A stretch of 64,000 nucleotides of DNA from Elusimicrobiota bacterium. Its GTDB lineage: Bacteria; Elusimicrobiota; Elusimicrobia; UBA1565; UBA9628. Each line of letters begins with the position of its first letter. The first letter of the stretch is position 1. A program made the translations under genes and the position numbers. The stretch is taken from positions 124,001-188,000 of the forward strand of contig JACRDN010000017.1 in the NCBI GenBank assembly GCA_016218575.1, in the 5' to 3' direction. The notes below the pieces were generated by a model, which had not been told where the DNA came from, made no database searches, and saw only the letters and a list, made by a program, of their open reading frames with translations. Positions 1 to 9,359 of the stretch are shown here, in pieces.

Positions 1-352
1 TGGAGGGTCCGAAGCGCTGGGCCACGGCCTCGTAGATGGAGGTGACCCGAAGCTTCTGATAGACGGGCAGGAAGACCCCGGCCACTAAAAAGGCCGCGGC
101 GATGTCTCCCACGTTGCTGAAAAGGTAGCGGAAGTCCGCCGCGAAACCCTCGGCCGGGGTGCCCACGAAGGTGAGGGCCGAGATGGTGGTGGCCAGGAAG
201 CTCGCGGTGGTGACGAGCCAGGGGATGGAGCGGCTGGCGAGGAAATAGTCCTCGGTCGTCTTCTTGCCGCGCCGGGCCGCCCACCAGCCGATCGACCCCA
301 AGGCCAGGACGTAGGCCAGCAGGATGGACCCGTCAAGAAGGCCTAGGCTCAC
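1..352 (-). CDS. Sodium:solute symporter family transporter, N-terminal part (runs off window)
   Basis: Minus-strand frame opening at a GTG at 352 and continuing past position 1, so only about 117 N-terminal residues are present. The translation begins VSLGLLDGSILLAYVLALG and continues with KKTTEDYFLASRSIPW and FLATTISALTFVGTPAEGF, the order and spacing typical of the first three membrane segments of the SSS family (PutP/SGLT type), which import a solute with Na+. The GTG lies 3 nt after the stop of the upstream permease gene, so the two are probably cotranscribed. The substrate cannot be judged from this part. The start is inferred from this spacing and from where family similarity begins. 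Confidence 0.75.
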   Translation of the reverse strand, partial: MSLGLLDGSILLAYVLALGSIGWWAARRGKKTTEDYFLASRSIPWLVTTASFLATTISALTFVGTPAEGFAADFRYLFSNVGDIAAAFLVAGVFLPVYQKLRVTSIYEAVAQRFGPS

Positions 353-355
353 TGG

Positions 356-1897
356 CTAGGCTTGGGTCTCGCACACGGGGGCTTGCCCCGTATTCTCCGA
401 GGAGCCGCAGGAGCGCTCCTTGGCCAGCACGCTGTGGTGCCGGCCGTAGGCGAAGTATATCCCGAAGCCGAGCAGGAGCCAGACCACGAGGCGGATCCAG
501 TTCTCCGCCGGCAAGGAGAACATGAGGAGAAGGCAAAGCAGTATCCCCATCACGGGCAGGAGGGGAACCATGGGGCAGCGGAAGGGCCGGGGGGCGTCTG
601 GCTGGCTTTTGCGCATGATGAGCACGGCCGCGCAGACGATGACAAAAGCCAGCAAAGTCCCGATGTTGACCAGCTCCGCGAGTATTCTGAGCGGCACGAA
701 GGCTCCCAGGAGGGCCACCACGATTCCCGTCAAGATGGTGGATTTCCAGGGGGTCTTGAAGCGCGGGTGCACGGCGCCGAAAATGCTCTCGGGCACGAGG
801 CCATCCCGGGCCATGGCGAGGAAGACCCTAGGCTGGCTCAGCATCAGGACGAGAAGCACCGAGGTGATGCCCGCGATGGCCCCCAGGGAGATCAAGAACT
901 GGGCCCAAGGCAGGCCGACCTGGCGGAAGGCGTCGGAGACCGGAGCGTCTATGTTGATCTTGTTGTAAGGCACCATGCCGGTCAGAACCGCGGCCACGGC
1001 GATGTAGAGCACGGTGCAGAGCACCAGGGAGACGATGATGCCGATGGGCACGTCTCTTTGGGGGTTCTTGGCCTCCTCGGCGTGGGTGGACACCGAGTCA
1101 AATCCGATGTAGGCGAAGAAAATCATGGCCGAGCCCGCGAGCATGCCCAGGGGCTCGCCTCCGGCCCCGGTCTGGCCCATGAGGGTTTTTCCGAACAAGC
1201 TCACCCCGGTGTAGCCGAAGGGGGCGAAGGGAAACCAATTCTTGGGATCCACGTAGAAGGCGCCGACCGCGATCACGAAGAAGACGATGATCACCTTGGT
1301 GATCACCATCGCGGTGTTGATGGTGGCGCTCTCCTGGATGCCGATGACGAGGATCGCGGTGATGATTCCCGCGATCACGATGGCGGGAAAGTCGAACCAA
1401 GTGCCCGTGGCCACCAAGTGCCCGCTCGCGGGATTGAAGTCGAAGGGGGCGTTGGCGAGAATGTGCGGGATCTTGAGGCCGAATATCCCAATGAAATCCT
1501 GGAAGTAATGAGACCAGCCGTGGGCCACGGTGGCCGAGGCCACGGTGTACTCGAGGACCAGGTCCCAGCCGATGATCCAGGCGAAAATCTCGCCCAAGGT
1601 CGCGTAGGCGTAGGTGTAGGCCGATCCCGCCACGGGGACCATGGAGGCGAACTCCGCGTAGCAGAGGGCCGCCAGCACGCAGGCCAGCCCCGCCACCATG
1701 AAGGAAAGAACCAAAGCGGGCCCGGCCTTGTCGTGGGCCGCCACCCCGGTCAAGACGAAAATGCCCGTGCCGATGATGCAGCCGACCCCCAAGCTCGTGA
1801 GCTGAACGGGACCCAGGACCCGGCGCAGGCGGTTGTCCTGCTTCATTTCCTCGTAAAGCATGGCGAGGGGCTTTCTCGCGAATAAATTCTTAAACAT
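356..1897 (-). CDS. APC-superfamily amino acid permease (cationic amino acid transporter type)
   Basis: 513 residues. After a short cytoplasmic N-terminus (MFKNLFARKPL) comes LTSLGVGCIIGTGIFVLTG, the classic APC TM1 motif, then CYAEFASMVPVAGSAYTYAYATLGE (TM3 region) and FFAYIGFDSVSTHAEEAKNPQRDVP (TM6-7 loop), all typical of CAT/YfnA-like permeases with 12 or more membrane helices. It probably imports or exchanges an amino acid across the inner membrane. A good ribosome site (GGGAGG) lies 5 nt before the ATG, and an AT-rich stretch with TACAAT near 1928 may be its -10 box. It is followed after 3 nt by a symporter gene, suggesting a two-gene uptake operon. Exact substrate unknown. Confidence 0.88.
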   Translation of the reverse strand: MFKNLFARKPLAMLYEEMKQDNRLRRVLGPVQLTSLGVGCIIGTGIFVLTGVAAHDKAGPALVLSFMVAGLACVLAALCYAEFASMVPVAGSAYTYAYATLGEIFAWIIGWDLVLEYTVASATVAHGWSHYFQDFIGIFGLKIPHILANAPFDFNPASGHLVATGTWFDFPAIVIAGIITAILVIGIQESATINTAMVITKVIIVFFVIAVGAFYVDPKNWFPFAPFGYTGVSLFGKTLMGQTGAGGEPLGMLAGSAMIFFAYIGFDSVSTHAEEAKNPQRDVPIGIIVSLVLCTVLYIAVAAVLTGMVPYNKINIDAPVSDAFRQVGLPWAQFLISLGAIAGITSVLLVLMLSQPRVFLAMARDGLVPESIFGAVHPRFKTPWKSTILTGIVVALLGAFVPLRILAELVNIGTLLAFVIVCAAVLIMRKSQPDAPRPFRCPMVPLLPVMGILLCLLLMFSLPAENWIRLVVWLLLGFGIYFAYGRHHSVLAKERSCGSSENTGQAPVCETQA

Positions 1898-2086
1898 GAA
1901 TTCCTCCCGGATCGGTCACGCCTCGAATTGTAGCTCATTTTATACGTGTCAGAAACAACTTTTCGCTCCCGCAGGATCCGGATCAGCCATGGGCCTTACG
2001 GCCCTCGCGGGTCTGGGCCATTTGCTTTCGGAGGCTTAGGTCGAAAGGCCATCGGAGGCTCCGCCCCAAGTTGATAAAGTCCGAGC

Positions 2087-3070
2087 ATGGTGCGCAAAGC
2101 CTTGCTCTGCGTTTTGGTCCTGGCGGGCCCGGCTTGCGCCCAGGAGAGGGTCAGCACCCTGTTCGGCGCGGACGGCCGCGTGGAGGCCCATCAAAGCCAA
2201 GATGCGCGCCTGCGGGAGATGTCGCGTTCGGTCGCGGCCGTGTTCTCTGCCAGGCAGGTGAGCATGGACCTGCATTCGGGCTGGGCGCACCTCCGGACTA
2301 GTCCGTTCGTACGGGTTCAGCTCGAGGATTTTAGAATTCCGCCCTTGCCCCTATCCCCGCGTGAGAGATTCTACGGCCAGCCCTCCGGGGGGCGCTGCAC
2401 GGCCTTCCTGGTGGGCCCCGACCTCGTGGCCACGGCGGGGCATTGCTTCCTCAGCCCGGGGCAGTGCCGGTTCACGAAATTCGTGTTCGGCTTCGCCGTC
2501 AAAAAATCCGGTTCGGCTCCAAGCCGGATTCCGCTCCAGGATGTGTACTCCTGCAAGACTCTCCTGGAGTGGCGTGGTGATCTGGACTTCGCCTTGGCGA
2601 GGCTCGATCGGCCCGTTGTGGGAAGAAGGTCCTTGATGTTGAGCCGCAGGGGGGAAATCTCCGAAGGGACTCCCTTGGCCATGATCGGTCATCCCATGGG
2701 CCTGCCCCTGAAAATAGAGCCTTCCGGCGTCGTGTCCGAGAATAGCTTTTCTGGAAGTTGTTTCGAGGCGCATCTGGATTCCTTTCCAGGCAATTCCGGC
2801 AGCCCCGTGATCAATTTGGCCTCGTACGAGGTCGAGGGACTTGCGGTCGCGGTTCCCGGCCCGCATTTCGCGGCCGGTCCGGCTGGCGCGGCCCAGGCGG
2901 TCAAGCTCCCGGAGAGCTCCCTGAAAACCGTCAAGATCGTTAAAATGTCGAGGCTGCTTCCTGTTATAGACAAGGCGGCGCTCAAGGACCGCTTGAAGTC
3001 CCGCGCGCCCGGGAAATCGCTTTTGAACCAACCGCCGCGCGACCCCTGGGAGATGAAAAATGCAAGTTAG
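2087..3070 (+). CDS. Secreted trypsin-like (V8/S1-type) serine protease, copy 1
   Basis: 327 residues with a signal peptide (MVRKALLCVLVLAGPACA, cleavage near residue 18). The catalytic triad is visible: His119 in VATAGHC, Asp167 in GDLDFALARLD and Ser237 in PGNSGSPV, the pattern of glutamyl-endopeptidase/V8-like proteases. Paired cysteines suggest periplasmic or extracellular disulfides. The next gene, starting 11 nt before this one stops, is a paralogue sharing the mature N-terminus (QRVS-x-FGADSRVE type) and all three active-site motifs, so the pair is a tandem duplication. No Shine-Dalgarno sequence precedes the ATG; instead GATAAA ends 8 nt upstream, so the message may be leaderless. Substrate unknown. 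Confidence 0.85.
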   Translation: MVRKALLCVLVLAGPACAQERVSTLFGADGRVEAHQSQDARLREMSRSVAAVFSARQVSMDLHSGWAHLRTSPFVRVQLEDFRIPPLPLSPRERFYGQPSGGRCTAFLVGPDLVATAGHCFLSPGQCRFTKFVFGFAVKKSGSAPSRIPLQDVYSCKTLLEWRGDLDFALARLDRPVVGRRSLMLSRRGEISEGTPLAMIGHPMGLPLKIEPSGVVSENSFSGSCFEAHLDSFPGNSGSPVINLASYEVEGLAVAVPGPHFAAGPAGAAQAVKLPESSLKTVKIVKMSRLLPVIDKAALKDRLKSRAPGKSLLNQPPRDPWEMKNAS

Positions 3071-4184
3071 ACCGTGGAGAGCGTTGACCGCCGTCTTAGC
3101 CATGTCGTGCCCCGCCGTTGCTCAACAGCGCGTGAGCGCCGTGTTCGGGGCGGACAGCCGGGTCGAGGTATACCAGGCCAAGGATCCCAAGCTTCGTGAT
3201 CTGGCCGGCTCCACGTTGGTGATCGTTCCCGGCTCCTCCGTCGCGGAAATCGCCGGGCGCGGCGAGGCGAGGATAGAGACCATGCCGTTCGAGTCTGTCG
3301 AGGACGACGAGCGCCGAGGTTGGCCGCTTTGTCCGGGCGAGAAATTCCGGGGAGAGCCCAAAGTCGAGCTCAACTGCACCGCCTTTCTGGTTGAGCCGGA
3401 TCTCATCGTCACGGCCGGGCATTGCGTGGAAGGCGTCAAGGCCTGCAAGAAGAATAAATACGTGTTCGGCTTCCATTTGGACCGGCCCGGCCAGAACCCG
3501 GCCGCGGTCCCCCTGGGCGAGGTATACGGCTGCAGGGATCTCGAGCGCCACAACCTGGACGACGACGGGGCCGACTACGCCTTGATCCGCCTCGACCGGC
3601 CGGTCAAGAATCATGCTCCGCTGCGCATCAGCGCCGGAGGGCTGGCGGCGCCCGGGACTCCCTTGGCCGTGATCGGGCACCCCATGGGCCTGCCGGCCAA
3701 GATATCCTCCTGGGGCAAGGTCAGGAAGAATAAGGAAGATGACGAGTTCTTTGGGGCCTACGTGGACATTTTCATGGGCAACTCCGGAAGCCCGGTGTTC
3801 AACTTGAATACCTATGAGGTGGAGGGAATCCTCGTCCGAGGCCCCGCTCAGGACTTCGTCATTGTCTCCCAGGAAGACTTTCTATGCGCCAAGGCGGCGG
3901 TCTATTCCGAGCGTGGAACCAAGGACGCCCAGGTCACTAAGATAGCGCGGGTGGCTCCTTACATTAAGAGGAGAGCAGCACCCCTGGCCTTATCCTTGCG
4001 CAAGTCAGGCGGCGGTCGGGTAGGACAAATCCCGGTAGTAGTCCTGGATCGGCTTGACGCCCAAGGTGGACTCTTTGAGCACCGCGATGGCGTGGACCGC
4101 CGCGTGCCCGCTGTGGATATTGGTGATGCAGGGCACGTTGAGCTCGAGGGCGGTGCGCCGGATGGCGTAGCCGTCGGCCCGTGA
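3060..4184 (+). CDS. Secreted trypsin-like serine protease, copy 2; C-terminus runs antisense into carB
   Basis: 374 residues. Signal peptide ([21 protein letters not shown]), then a mature part resembling copy 1: His in VTAGHCV, Asp in [12 protein letters not shown], Ser in [10 protein letters not shown]. The homologous region ends near APYIKRRA (about residue 310, position 3980). After that no stop codon occurs until 4184, so the last about 60 codons are the reverse complement of the carB 3' end and have low-complexity, shadow-like composition. The natural stop was probably lost by a small deletion or frameshift, or the junction moved. The start overlaps copy 1 by 11 nt (translational coupling). 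The protease domain call is firm; the C-terminal end is uncertain. Confidence 0.75.
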   Translation: MQVRPWRALTAVLAMSCPAVAQQRVSAVFGADSRVEVYQAKDPKLRDLAGSTLVIVPGSSVAEIAGRGEARIETMPFESVEDDERRGWPLCPGEKFRGEPKVELNCTAFLVEPDLIVTAGHCVEGVKACKKNKYVFGFHLDRPGQNPAAVPLGEVYGCRDLERHNLDDDGADYALIRLDRPVKNHAPLRISAGGLAAPGTPLAVIGHPMGLPAKISSWGKVRKNKEDDEFFGAYVDIFMGNSGSPVFNLNTYEVEGILVRGPAQDFVIVSQEDFLCAKAAVYSERGTKDAQVTKIARVAPYIKRRAAPLALSLRKSGGGRVGQIPVVVLDRLDAQGGLFEHRDGVDRRVPAVDIGDAGHVELEGGAPDGVAVGP

Positions 4185-7100
4185 GCGCTTCCCGGAAGGG
4201 GTGTTGATCACCAGGCTCACCGTCCTCTGCTTTATGAGGTCCACCACGTCGGGCTTGCCTTCCCCGATCTTTGCGATGCGCGTCACGCTAAGGCCGTGGC
4301 GCGAGAGAAAGTCGTAGGTTTTGCGGGTCGCCACCAAGGTGAATCCCATCTGCCACAGGGAGCGCGCGATGGGGAGCATCTCCGGCTTGTCCTCGTCGCG
4401 CACGCTGATGAAGACCGAGCCGGAGACGGGCAAAGACAGGCCGCTGGCCTCCTGGCTCTTGGCGAAGGAGCGCGGGAAATCCGAGTCTATGCCCATGACC
4501 TCTCCGGTGGACTTCATCTCGGGACCGAGCTTGGGGTCTATCCCGGGGAATTTGATGAAGGGCAGCACCGCCTCCTTGGTCGCGGTGTAAGGGATAGGCG
4601 GCGGCGATTCCTTGAAAATTTTGGCGGGCAGAAGTTTTTTCAGCTTCTTTCCCATCATCACGCTGGTGGCCAGCCTCGCGATGGGAAGCCCGGTGGCCTT
4701 GCTCACGAAGGGCACGGTGCGCGAGGCCCGGGGATTGGCCTCCAGGATGTAGACAGCACCGTCCTTGACGGCATACTGGATATTGATGAGGCCCTTCACC
4801 TTGAGGTGCAGGGCGAGTTTTCGCGTGTTGGCCTTGACGGTTGCCAGCGCCGACGGGGTTAGGGAATGGGGAGGCAAGGTGCAGGCCGAATCCCCGGAGT
4901 GGATCCCGGCCTCCTCGATGTGCTCCATGATCCCGGCGATGAAGACCTCCTCCCCGTCGCAGAGGGCGTCCACATCGATCTCGGTGGCGTCCGAGAGGAA
5001 GCGATCGATGAGAAGCGAGGGGTGGTCCGAGGCCTTTATGGCCCGCTCCATGTAGCTCGATAACGCCTCGTCGTCGTAGAGGATTTCCATGGCCCGCCCG
5101 CCCAGGACGTAGCTCGGGCGGATCATGATGGGGTAGCCCAGTCTGCGGGCCAGGCTTAAGGCCTGGCCCGCGTTCCTGGCGATGCCGTTTTCCGGGGAGA
5201 GGATTTTGAGCTTCTTGAGCGCCTTGCTGAACAGTCTCCGGTCCTCGGCGATGTCTATAGAGCCCGGCTGGGTGCCGAGGATCGCCACCTTGGTCTTGGC
5301 CAAGGGCAAGGTGAGGTTCAAGGGGGTTTGCCCCCCGAACTGCACGATCACGCCCAGGGGCTTCTCGATGGCCAGGATCTCGAGGACGTCCTCCAAGGTG
5401 AGGGGCTCGAAGTAAAGGCGGTCCGAGGTGTCGTAGTCCGTGGACACGGTCTCGGGATTGCAGTTGACCATGATGGATTCGTATCCCATCTTGCGCAGGG
5501 CCATAGAGGCCTGGACGCAGCAGTAGTCGAACTCGATGCCCTGTCCGATGCGGTTGGGCCCGGAGCCGAGTATAACCACCTTTTTTTTGCTTTTGGAGGG
5601 GCGGAAATCCCCGCTGCTCTCGTAAGTGGAGTAAAAATAAGGGGTCTTGGAGGCGAACTCGCCCGCGCAGGTGTCCACGAGCTTGTAGGAGGGGGATATT
5701 TTCCAGCGCCGGCGCTGTGCTTGTATCGCCGAAGCCTTCTTGTTAGAGGCTTTGGCGATCTGGACGTCCGAGAATCCCAGGCGTTTTGCCTCCAGTAGCA
5801 GTTCTGGAGAGAGTTTTTGTTCTTTTAAGTTTTTTTCAAACTCCACGATTTCCTTCATCTCATGGATGAACCAGGGGTCTATGCCGGAAATCTCGGCGAT
5901 CTCCTCCGGGGAGAGTCCCTCCTGCAGGGCCGCCTTTATGTAGTGTATGCGGCCCGAGGCCGGGATGGCGAGCTTCTTAATCAAGGTTTCCCGGTCGATT
6001 TCCCCGTCGAACACGAGCCCGGCCTTGCCGCTCTCGAGGCCTCTCAGGGCCTTCTGGAGAGACTCTTTGAAGGTTCTCCCGATGGCCATGGCCTCTCCCA
6101 CCGACTTCATGGCCGTGTCCAAGGCGAACTCCCCGAACTTCTCGAAGGCGAAGCGGGGAGCCTTGACCACCACGTAATCTATGGAAGGCTCGAAGGAGGC
6201 CGGGGTGGCCTTGGTGATGTCGTTGGGGATCTCGTCCAAGGTATAGCCCACCGCGAGCTTGGCCGCGATCTTGGCGATGGGAAATCCCGTGGCCTTCGAG
6301 GCTAGAGCCGAACTGCGGGAGACTCGAGGATTGATCTCGATGACGACCCGCCTGCCGGTCTTGGGATGGACCGCGAACTGGATGTTGCAGCCCCCGGTCT
6401 CGACGCCGATCGCGGAGACGATCTTCCGGGCCTCGTCCCGCATCTCCTGGTATTGGCGGTCGGTGAGGGTTTGGGCCGGGGCCACCGTGATGGAGTCTCC
6501 GGTGTGGATGCCCATGGGGTCGAGGTTTTCAATGGAGCAGACCACCACGAAGTTGTCCTTGCGGTCGCGCATCACCTCGAGCTCGTATTCCTTCCAGCCG
6601 AGGACTGACTCCTCTAGGAGGACCTTCTTCACCGGGCTGGCTTCGAGTGCCGTGTGCACCTTGGCGCGGAGCTCGTCCAAGTGGTAGGCGATGCCGCCCC
6701 CGGTGCCGCCCAAAGTGAAGGAGGCGCGCACGATCATGGGAAACCCCAGCTCGCGGCTGGCCTGCTTGGCCTCGGAGAGGTCCGTCACGACGAGGCTTTT
6801 GGGAAGATCCAGGCCGATAGATTGGATGGTTTGCTTGAAAAGCTGGCGGTCCTCCGCCTTGCGGATGGTGTCGAGGCGCGCTCCCAGGAGTTCGACGCCG
6901 TATTTCTTCAAAATCCCGCGCTCTGCCGCGGCCACGGTGAGATTCAAGGCCGTCTGCCCGCCCAAGGTCGGCAGGATGGCCTGGGGTCTTTCTTTCTCCA
7001 GGATTTGCTCGAGGTACTCCGGGGTCAGAGGCTCGATGTAGGTCCGGTCGGCCAGATCGGGGTCGGTCATGATGGTGGCCGGGTTGGAGTTCACCAGGAC

Positions 7101-7232
7101 GATCTTGTAGCCTTCCTGGCGCAGGGCCACGATCCCTTGCGTGCCCGAGTAGTCGAACTCGCAGCCCTGCCCGATCACGATCGAGCCAGAGCCGATGATG
7201 AGAATTTTCTCTATGTCCGTTCTCTTAGGCAT
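4005..7232 (-). CDS. carB: Carbamoyl-phosphate synthase large subunit
   Basis: 1075 residues, normal length. Makes carbamoyl phosphate from bicarbonate, ammonia (delivered from CarA) and two ATP for pyrimidines and arginine. Two homologous ATP-grasp halves are visible: the N-terminal half starts [20 protein letters not shown] with [11 protein letters not shown] and [12 protein letters not shown], the second with [26 protein letters not shown] and [13 protein letters not shown]. The MGS-like regulatory domain occupies roughly the last 135 residues ([16 protein letters not shown]). The gene overlaps the carA stop by 8 nt and is last in the operon. Its 3' end is overlapped for 180 nt by the convergent protease gene. 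Confidence 0.97.
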   Translation of the reverse strand: MPKRTDIEKILIIGSGSIVIGQGCEFDYSGTQGIVALRQEGYKIVLVNSNPATIMTDPDLADRTYIEPLTPEYLEQILEKERPQAILPTLGGQTALNLTVAAAERGILKKYGVELLGARLDTIRKAEDRQLFKQTIQSIGLDLPKSLVVTDLSEAKQASRELGFPMIVRASFTLGGTGGGIAYHLDELRAKVHTALEASPVKKVLLEESVLGWKEYELEVMRDRKDNFVVVCSIENLDPMGIHTGDSITVAPAQTLTDRQYQEMRDEARKIVSAIGVETGGCNIQFAVHPKTGRRVVIEINPRVSRSSALASKATGFPIAKIAAKLAVGYTLDEIPNDITKATPASFEPSIDYVVVKAPRFAFEKFGEFALDTAMKSVGEAMAIGRTFKESLQKALRGLESGKAGLVFDGEIDRETLIKKLAIPASGRIHYIKAALQEGLSPEEIAEISGIDPWFIHEMKEIVEFEKNLKEQKLSPELLLEAKRLGFSDVQIAKASNKKASAIQAQRRRWKISPSYKLVDTCAGEFASKTPYFYSTYESSGDFRPSKSKKKVVILGSGPNRIGQGIEFDYCCVQASMALRKMGYESIMVNCNPETVSTDYDTSDRLYFEPLTLEDVLEILAIEKPLGVIVQFGGQTPLNLTLPLAKTKVAILGTQPGSIDIAEDRRLFSKALKKLKILSPENGIARNAGQALSLARRLGYPIMIRPSYVLGGRAMEILYDDEALSSYMERAIKASDHPSLLIDRFLSDATEIDVDALCDGEEVFIAGIMEHIEEAGIHSGDSACTLPPHSLTPSALATVKANTRKLALHLKVKGLINIQYAVKDGAVYILEANPRASRTVPFVSKATGLPIARLATSVMMGKKLKKLLPAKIFKESPPPIPYTATKEAVLPFIKFPGIDPKLGPEMKSTGEVMGIDSDFPRSFAKSQEASGLSLPVSGSVFISVRDEDKPEMLPIARSLWQMGFTLVATRKTYDFLSRHGLSVTRIAKIGEGKPDVVDLIKQRTVSLVINTPSGKRSRADGYAIRRTALELNVPCITNIHSGHAAVHAIAVLKESTLGVKPIQDYYRDLSYPTAA

Positions 7233-8349
7233 TTTTCACCGTTCTGCGGGAGATCATCAGGTCCTTGAACCTGGCGAAGAGGTAGCGGCTGTCGTGCGGG
7301 CCGGCCGAGGCCTCGGGGTGGTATTGCACCGAGAAGGCGGGAAGCTGGGAATGGGCCATGCCCTCCGAGGTTCGGTCGTTCAAGTTGATGTGGGTGGTGC
7401 GCACTTCCTTGGGCAGGCAATCCAAGTCCACGCAGAAGCCGTGGTTCTGGGTCGTGATCTCGACTTTTTCCGTGTCCACATCGAGCACGGGATGGTTGGC
7501 GCCGTGGTGCCCGAATTTAAGCTTGAAGGTTTTTCCGCCGAGAGCCAGACCCAAGAGTTGATGCCCCAGGCAGATACCGAAAATCGGCATTTGCTTTTCG
7601 AGGAGCCGTTGAATGGTCTCGATCGCGTAAGTCACGGGCTCGGGGTCGCCGGGGCCGTTCGACAGCAGTATGCCGTCGGGCTTGAGCGCGAGGGCCTCCT
7701 CGGCCGTGGTCCGGGCCGGGACCACGGTGACCTGGCAGCCGATTTGCGCCAAACACCTCAGGATGCCGTACTTCACGCCGAAATCGAAGACGACGACATG
7801 GAGGGGCTTGGTTCCGTTGCCGGGAGGGACGTAGCCTTCCACCCAGAGATATTTCTCTGGGCAGGATACGTCTTTCACCAGGTCCAATCCCAGCATGGAT
7901 TGGACATTTCTAGCCTTGGCCAACAGCCTTTTTGGGTCGAGATCCGTGGTGGAAAGGACGGCTCGGAGCGCCCCTTTCTCGCGCAGGCGCAAGGTGAGAG
8001 CCCGGGTGTCCACGCCCTCGATCGCCGCGATCCCGTGTTTTTTGAGGAAGAATTGGGCGGACTCCACCGACTGCCAGTTGGAGGGATGCCTGCACAGCTC
8101 GCGCACCACCAAGCCGCTCAAGAACGCCTTGCGCGATTCGTTGTCCTCGGCCGTGATCCCGTAGTTGCCGATCTGGGGATAGGTCATGGCCACGATCTGT
8201 CCCTGATAGGACGGGTCGGTCAGGACCTCCTGGTAGCCCGTCATGGAGGTGTTGAACACCATCTCTCCCGAGGCCTCTCCCTCCGCCCCGCAGGCTTGTC
8301 CGGTGAGAATGGTGCCGTCTTCCAGAACTAACAACGCGGTTGTTTTCAT
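7225..8349 (-). CDS. carA: Carbamoyl-phosphate synthase small (glutaminase) subunit
   Basis: 374 residues. Hydrolyses glutamine and channels ammonia to CarB. The N-terminal CPSase small domain ([39 protein letters not shown]) is followed by a class I glutamine amidotransferase domain with nucleophile Cys in [15 protein letters not shown] and His-Glu in [11 protein letters not shown]. The start overlaps the stop of the upstream small gene by 4 nt (ATGA) and the end overlaps carB by 8 nt, so translation is probably coupled along the chain. Confidence 0.97.
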   Translation of the reverse strand: MKTTALLVLEDGTILTGQACGAEGEASGEMVFNTSMTGYQEVLTDPSYQGQIVAMTYPQIGNYGITAEDNESRKAFLSGLVVRELCRHPSNWQSVESAQFFLKKHGIAAIEGVDTRALTLRLREKGALRAVLSTTDLDPKRLLAKARNVQSMLGLDLVKDVSCPEKYLWVEGYVPPGNGTKPLHVVVFDFGVKYGILRCLAQIGCQVTVVPARTTAEEALALKPDGILLSNGPGDPEPVTYAIETIQRLLEKQMPIFGICLGHQLLGLALGGKTFKLKFGHHGANHPVLDVDTEKVEITTQNHGFCVDLDCLPKEVRTTHINLNDRTSEGMAHSQLPAFSVQYHPEASAGPHDSRYLFARFKDLMISRRTVKNA

Positions 8350-8600
8350 TTCGCCCTCGAGGCCGACAAAGTTTTTAAAAAACCCGCTTGTTCCTCGGCG
8401 GTCGAAACCCGGACGCGGAGCCAGGCCTCTTGAGGCCGAAAATCCGCGTAGAGGCCGGAGAGGTCCTCATGAAAATGGAGGAAAGCCCTGGGCCCGCAGT
8501 AAAAGATCCCGCTCTTCTTTTCCTTAAAGGCCGCGATTCTCCGCACTTGGGTCAGGAGCGAGCCCAGCGAGCGCAGGGACTTGGAGCCGGCGTGCTTCAT
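8346..8600 (-). CDS. Small conserved-looking protein of unknown function, coupled to carA
   Basis: 84 residues beginning MKHAGSKSLRSLGSLL. I chose the ATG at 8600 because a strong ribosome site (GGGAGGT) lies about 7 nt upstream; a longer reading frame with an upstream ATG lacks one. The sequence has a core KSGIFYCGPRAFLHFHED with LYADFRP and LRVRVSTAEEQAGFL, which looks like a compact alpha/beta protein. I have a vague memory of similar small proteins but cannot name the family. It overlaps the stop of the upstream DinB-like remnant (ATGA) and the start of carA (ATGA), so it is translated within the nucleotide operon. No function is proposed. Confidence 0.65.
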   Translation of the reverse strand: MKHAGSKSLRSLGSLLTQVRRIAAFKEKKSGIFYCGPRAFLHFHEDLSGLYADFRPQEAWLRVRVSTAEEQAGFLKTLSASRAK

Positions 8601-8758
8601 AAGTGCCAGACCTCCCGCCACAGCTTTGGCGCCGAAAACCCGGCCAAGGCGGGGTAGCGGCTCCACTGCCCGTGATGGATGGACTCATGCTGGATGAGGG
8701 CATGGCAGTATTCGTTTTGACTGTCTATGGCCGCGCCCGCTCCCCGGAAGTTATCCAC
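8597..8758 (-). pseudogene. C-terminal remnant of a DinB-like protein
   Basis: An open frame of 53 codons read from a possible GTG at 8758. The translation includes NEYCHALIQHESIHHGQW, then SRYPALAGFSAPKLW, which resembles the C-terminal end of DinB/DUF664-type four-helix proteins (the metal-ligand helix with HESIHHGQW). The N-terminal two thirds are absent: upstream lie a palindromic element (8750-8788) and then the GNAT gene. The boundary of the remnant falls exactly on the palindrome, which supplies the GTG and a weak ribosome site (GGGAAA). It is either a decayed gene or a short expressed relic; its stop overlaps the next start (ATGA). Family assignment is from memory of the motif. Confidence 0.55.
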
Positions 8759-8788
8759 AAAAATTTCCCGCGAAGTTTTGTGGATAAC
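8750..8788. repeat. Palindromic element copy 1 with two facing DnaA-box-like sequences
   Basis: Perfect 13-bp inverted arms (GTTATCCACAAAA at 8750-8762 and its complement at 8776-8788) around a 13-nt centre containing TTTCCCGCGAAG. Each arm contains TTATCCACA, identical to the strong DnaA box consensus, at 8751-8759 and inverted at 8779-8787. A second copy with nearly the same arms and centre lies at 17793-17830. It sits 12 nt after the stop of the GNAT gene, so a terminator-like or REP-like role is also possible. Confidence 0.8.
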
Positions 8789-8800
8789 TGGAGCCTATTC

Positions 8801-9358
8801 TCATAGTTCTTTGCTCATTATCAAGTCGATATCGGAGAAACGGCTGCCCGTGATCGGGAAGTTCTCCCTCCCCAGGGCCTTGTAGCCATTCGCCTCGTAA
8901 AAGCGAATGGCCCTCCCGTTACCGTCCCAAGTTCCCAGCCAAATGGAGCGGCATTTCCTGGCGCTTGCTTGGAGATGCGCCTGGGCCAGTATTCGACTGC
9001 CGAGGCCTTTGCCTTGATGGCTTCGGTCCACGTAAATCTGAGCCAGGCAAGCGGTGGGCAGGGCCACGACCGCCTCTTGAGGTCGAGCATCGAATACCAG
9101 CTTGAAAAAGCCCACGGCCGAGTCTTGCGTTTCCGCGATGGAATAGGCCACGGCTTTATCTTTGAGTGCTTGGAGCAGCTTCTCCTGGCTGAAGGTCGTA
9201 TTAAGATAAATCTCCAGGGCTTGGAGCGAGAAGTCTCTATCGAAATGATCGTAGTAAGTGTCGTAAAAAGTCGCCCGCCCCAGGTCCGCGAGGATTCTCG
9301 CGTCCTTAGGCCCTGCCGGCCTGATCCTTGACTGCGAGGTTCCCCTATCGGCGCTCAT
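8801..9358 (-). CDS. GNAT-family N-acetyltransferase
   Basis: 185 residues. Typical GNAT order: N-terminal IRPAGPKDARILADLGRATFYDTY, central beta strand and acetyl-CoA pyrophosphate loop ACLAQIYVDRSHQGKGLGSRILAQA (motif A, Q/RxxGxG/A as HQGKGLG) around residues 105-127, and C-terminal GRAIRFYEANGYKALGRENF. It transfers an acetyl group from acetyl-CoA to an amine; the substrate cannot be read. The gene begins 2 nt after the end of the purN/purH fusion in the same orientation, so it is part of the nucleotide operon by position but not obviously by function. Confidence 0.85.
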   Translation of the reverse strand: MSADRGTSQSRIRPAGPKDARILADLGRATFYDTYYDHFDRDFSLQALEIYLNTTFSQEKLLQALKDKAVAYSIAETQDSAVGFFKLVFDARPQEAVVALPTACLAQIYVDRSHQGKGLGSRILAQAHLQASARKCRSIWLGTWDGNGRAIRFYEANGYKALGRENFPITGSRFSDIDLIMSKEL

Positions 9359-9359
9359 A

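Noticed and set aside
362-1885. 507-codon open frame antisense to the amino acid permease
   Set aside because: Its composition (very rich in Gly, His, Asp, Glu and Arg) is the mirror of a GC-rich membrane protein gene, and there is no ribosome site or family resemblance.
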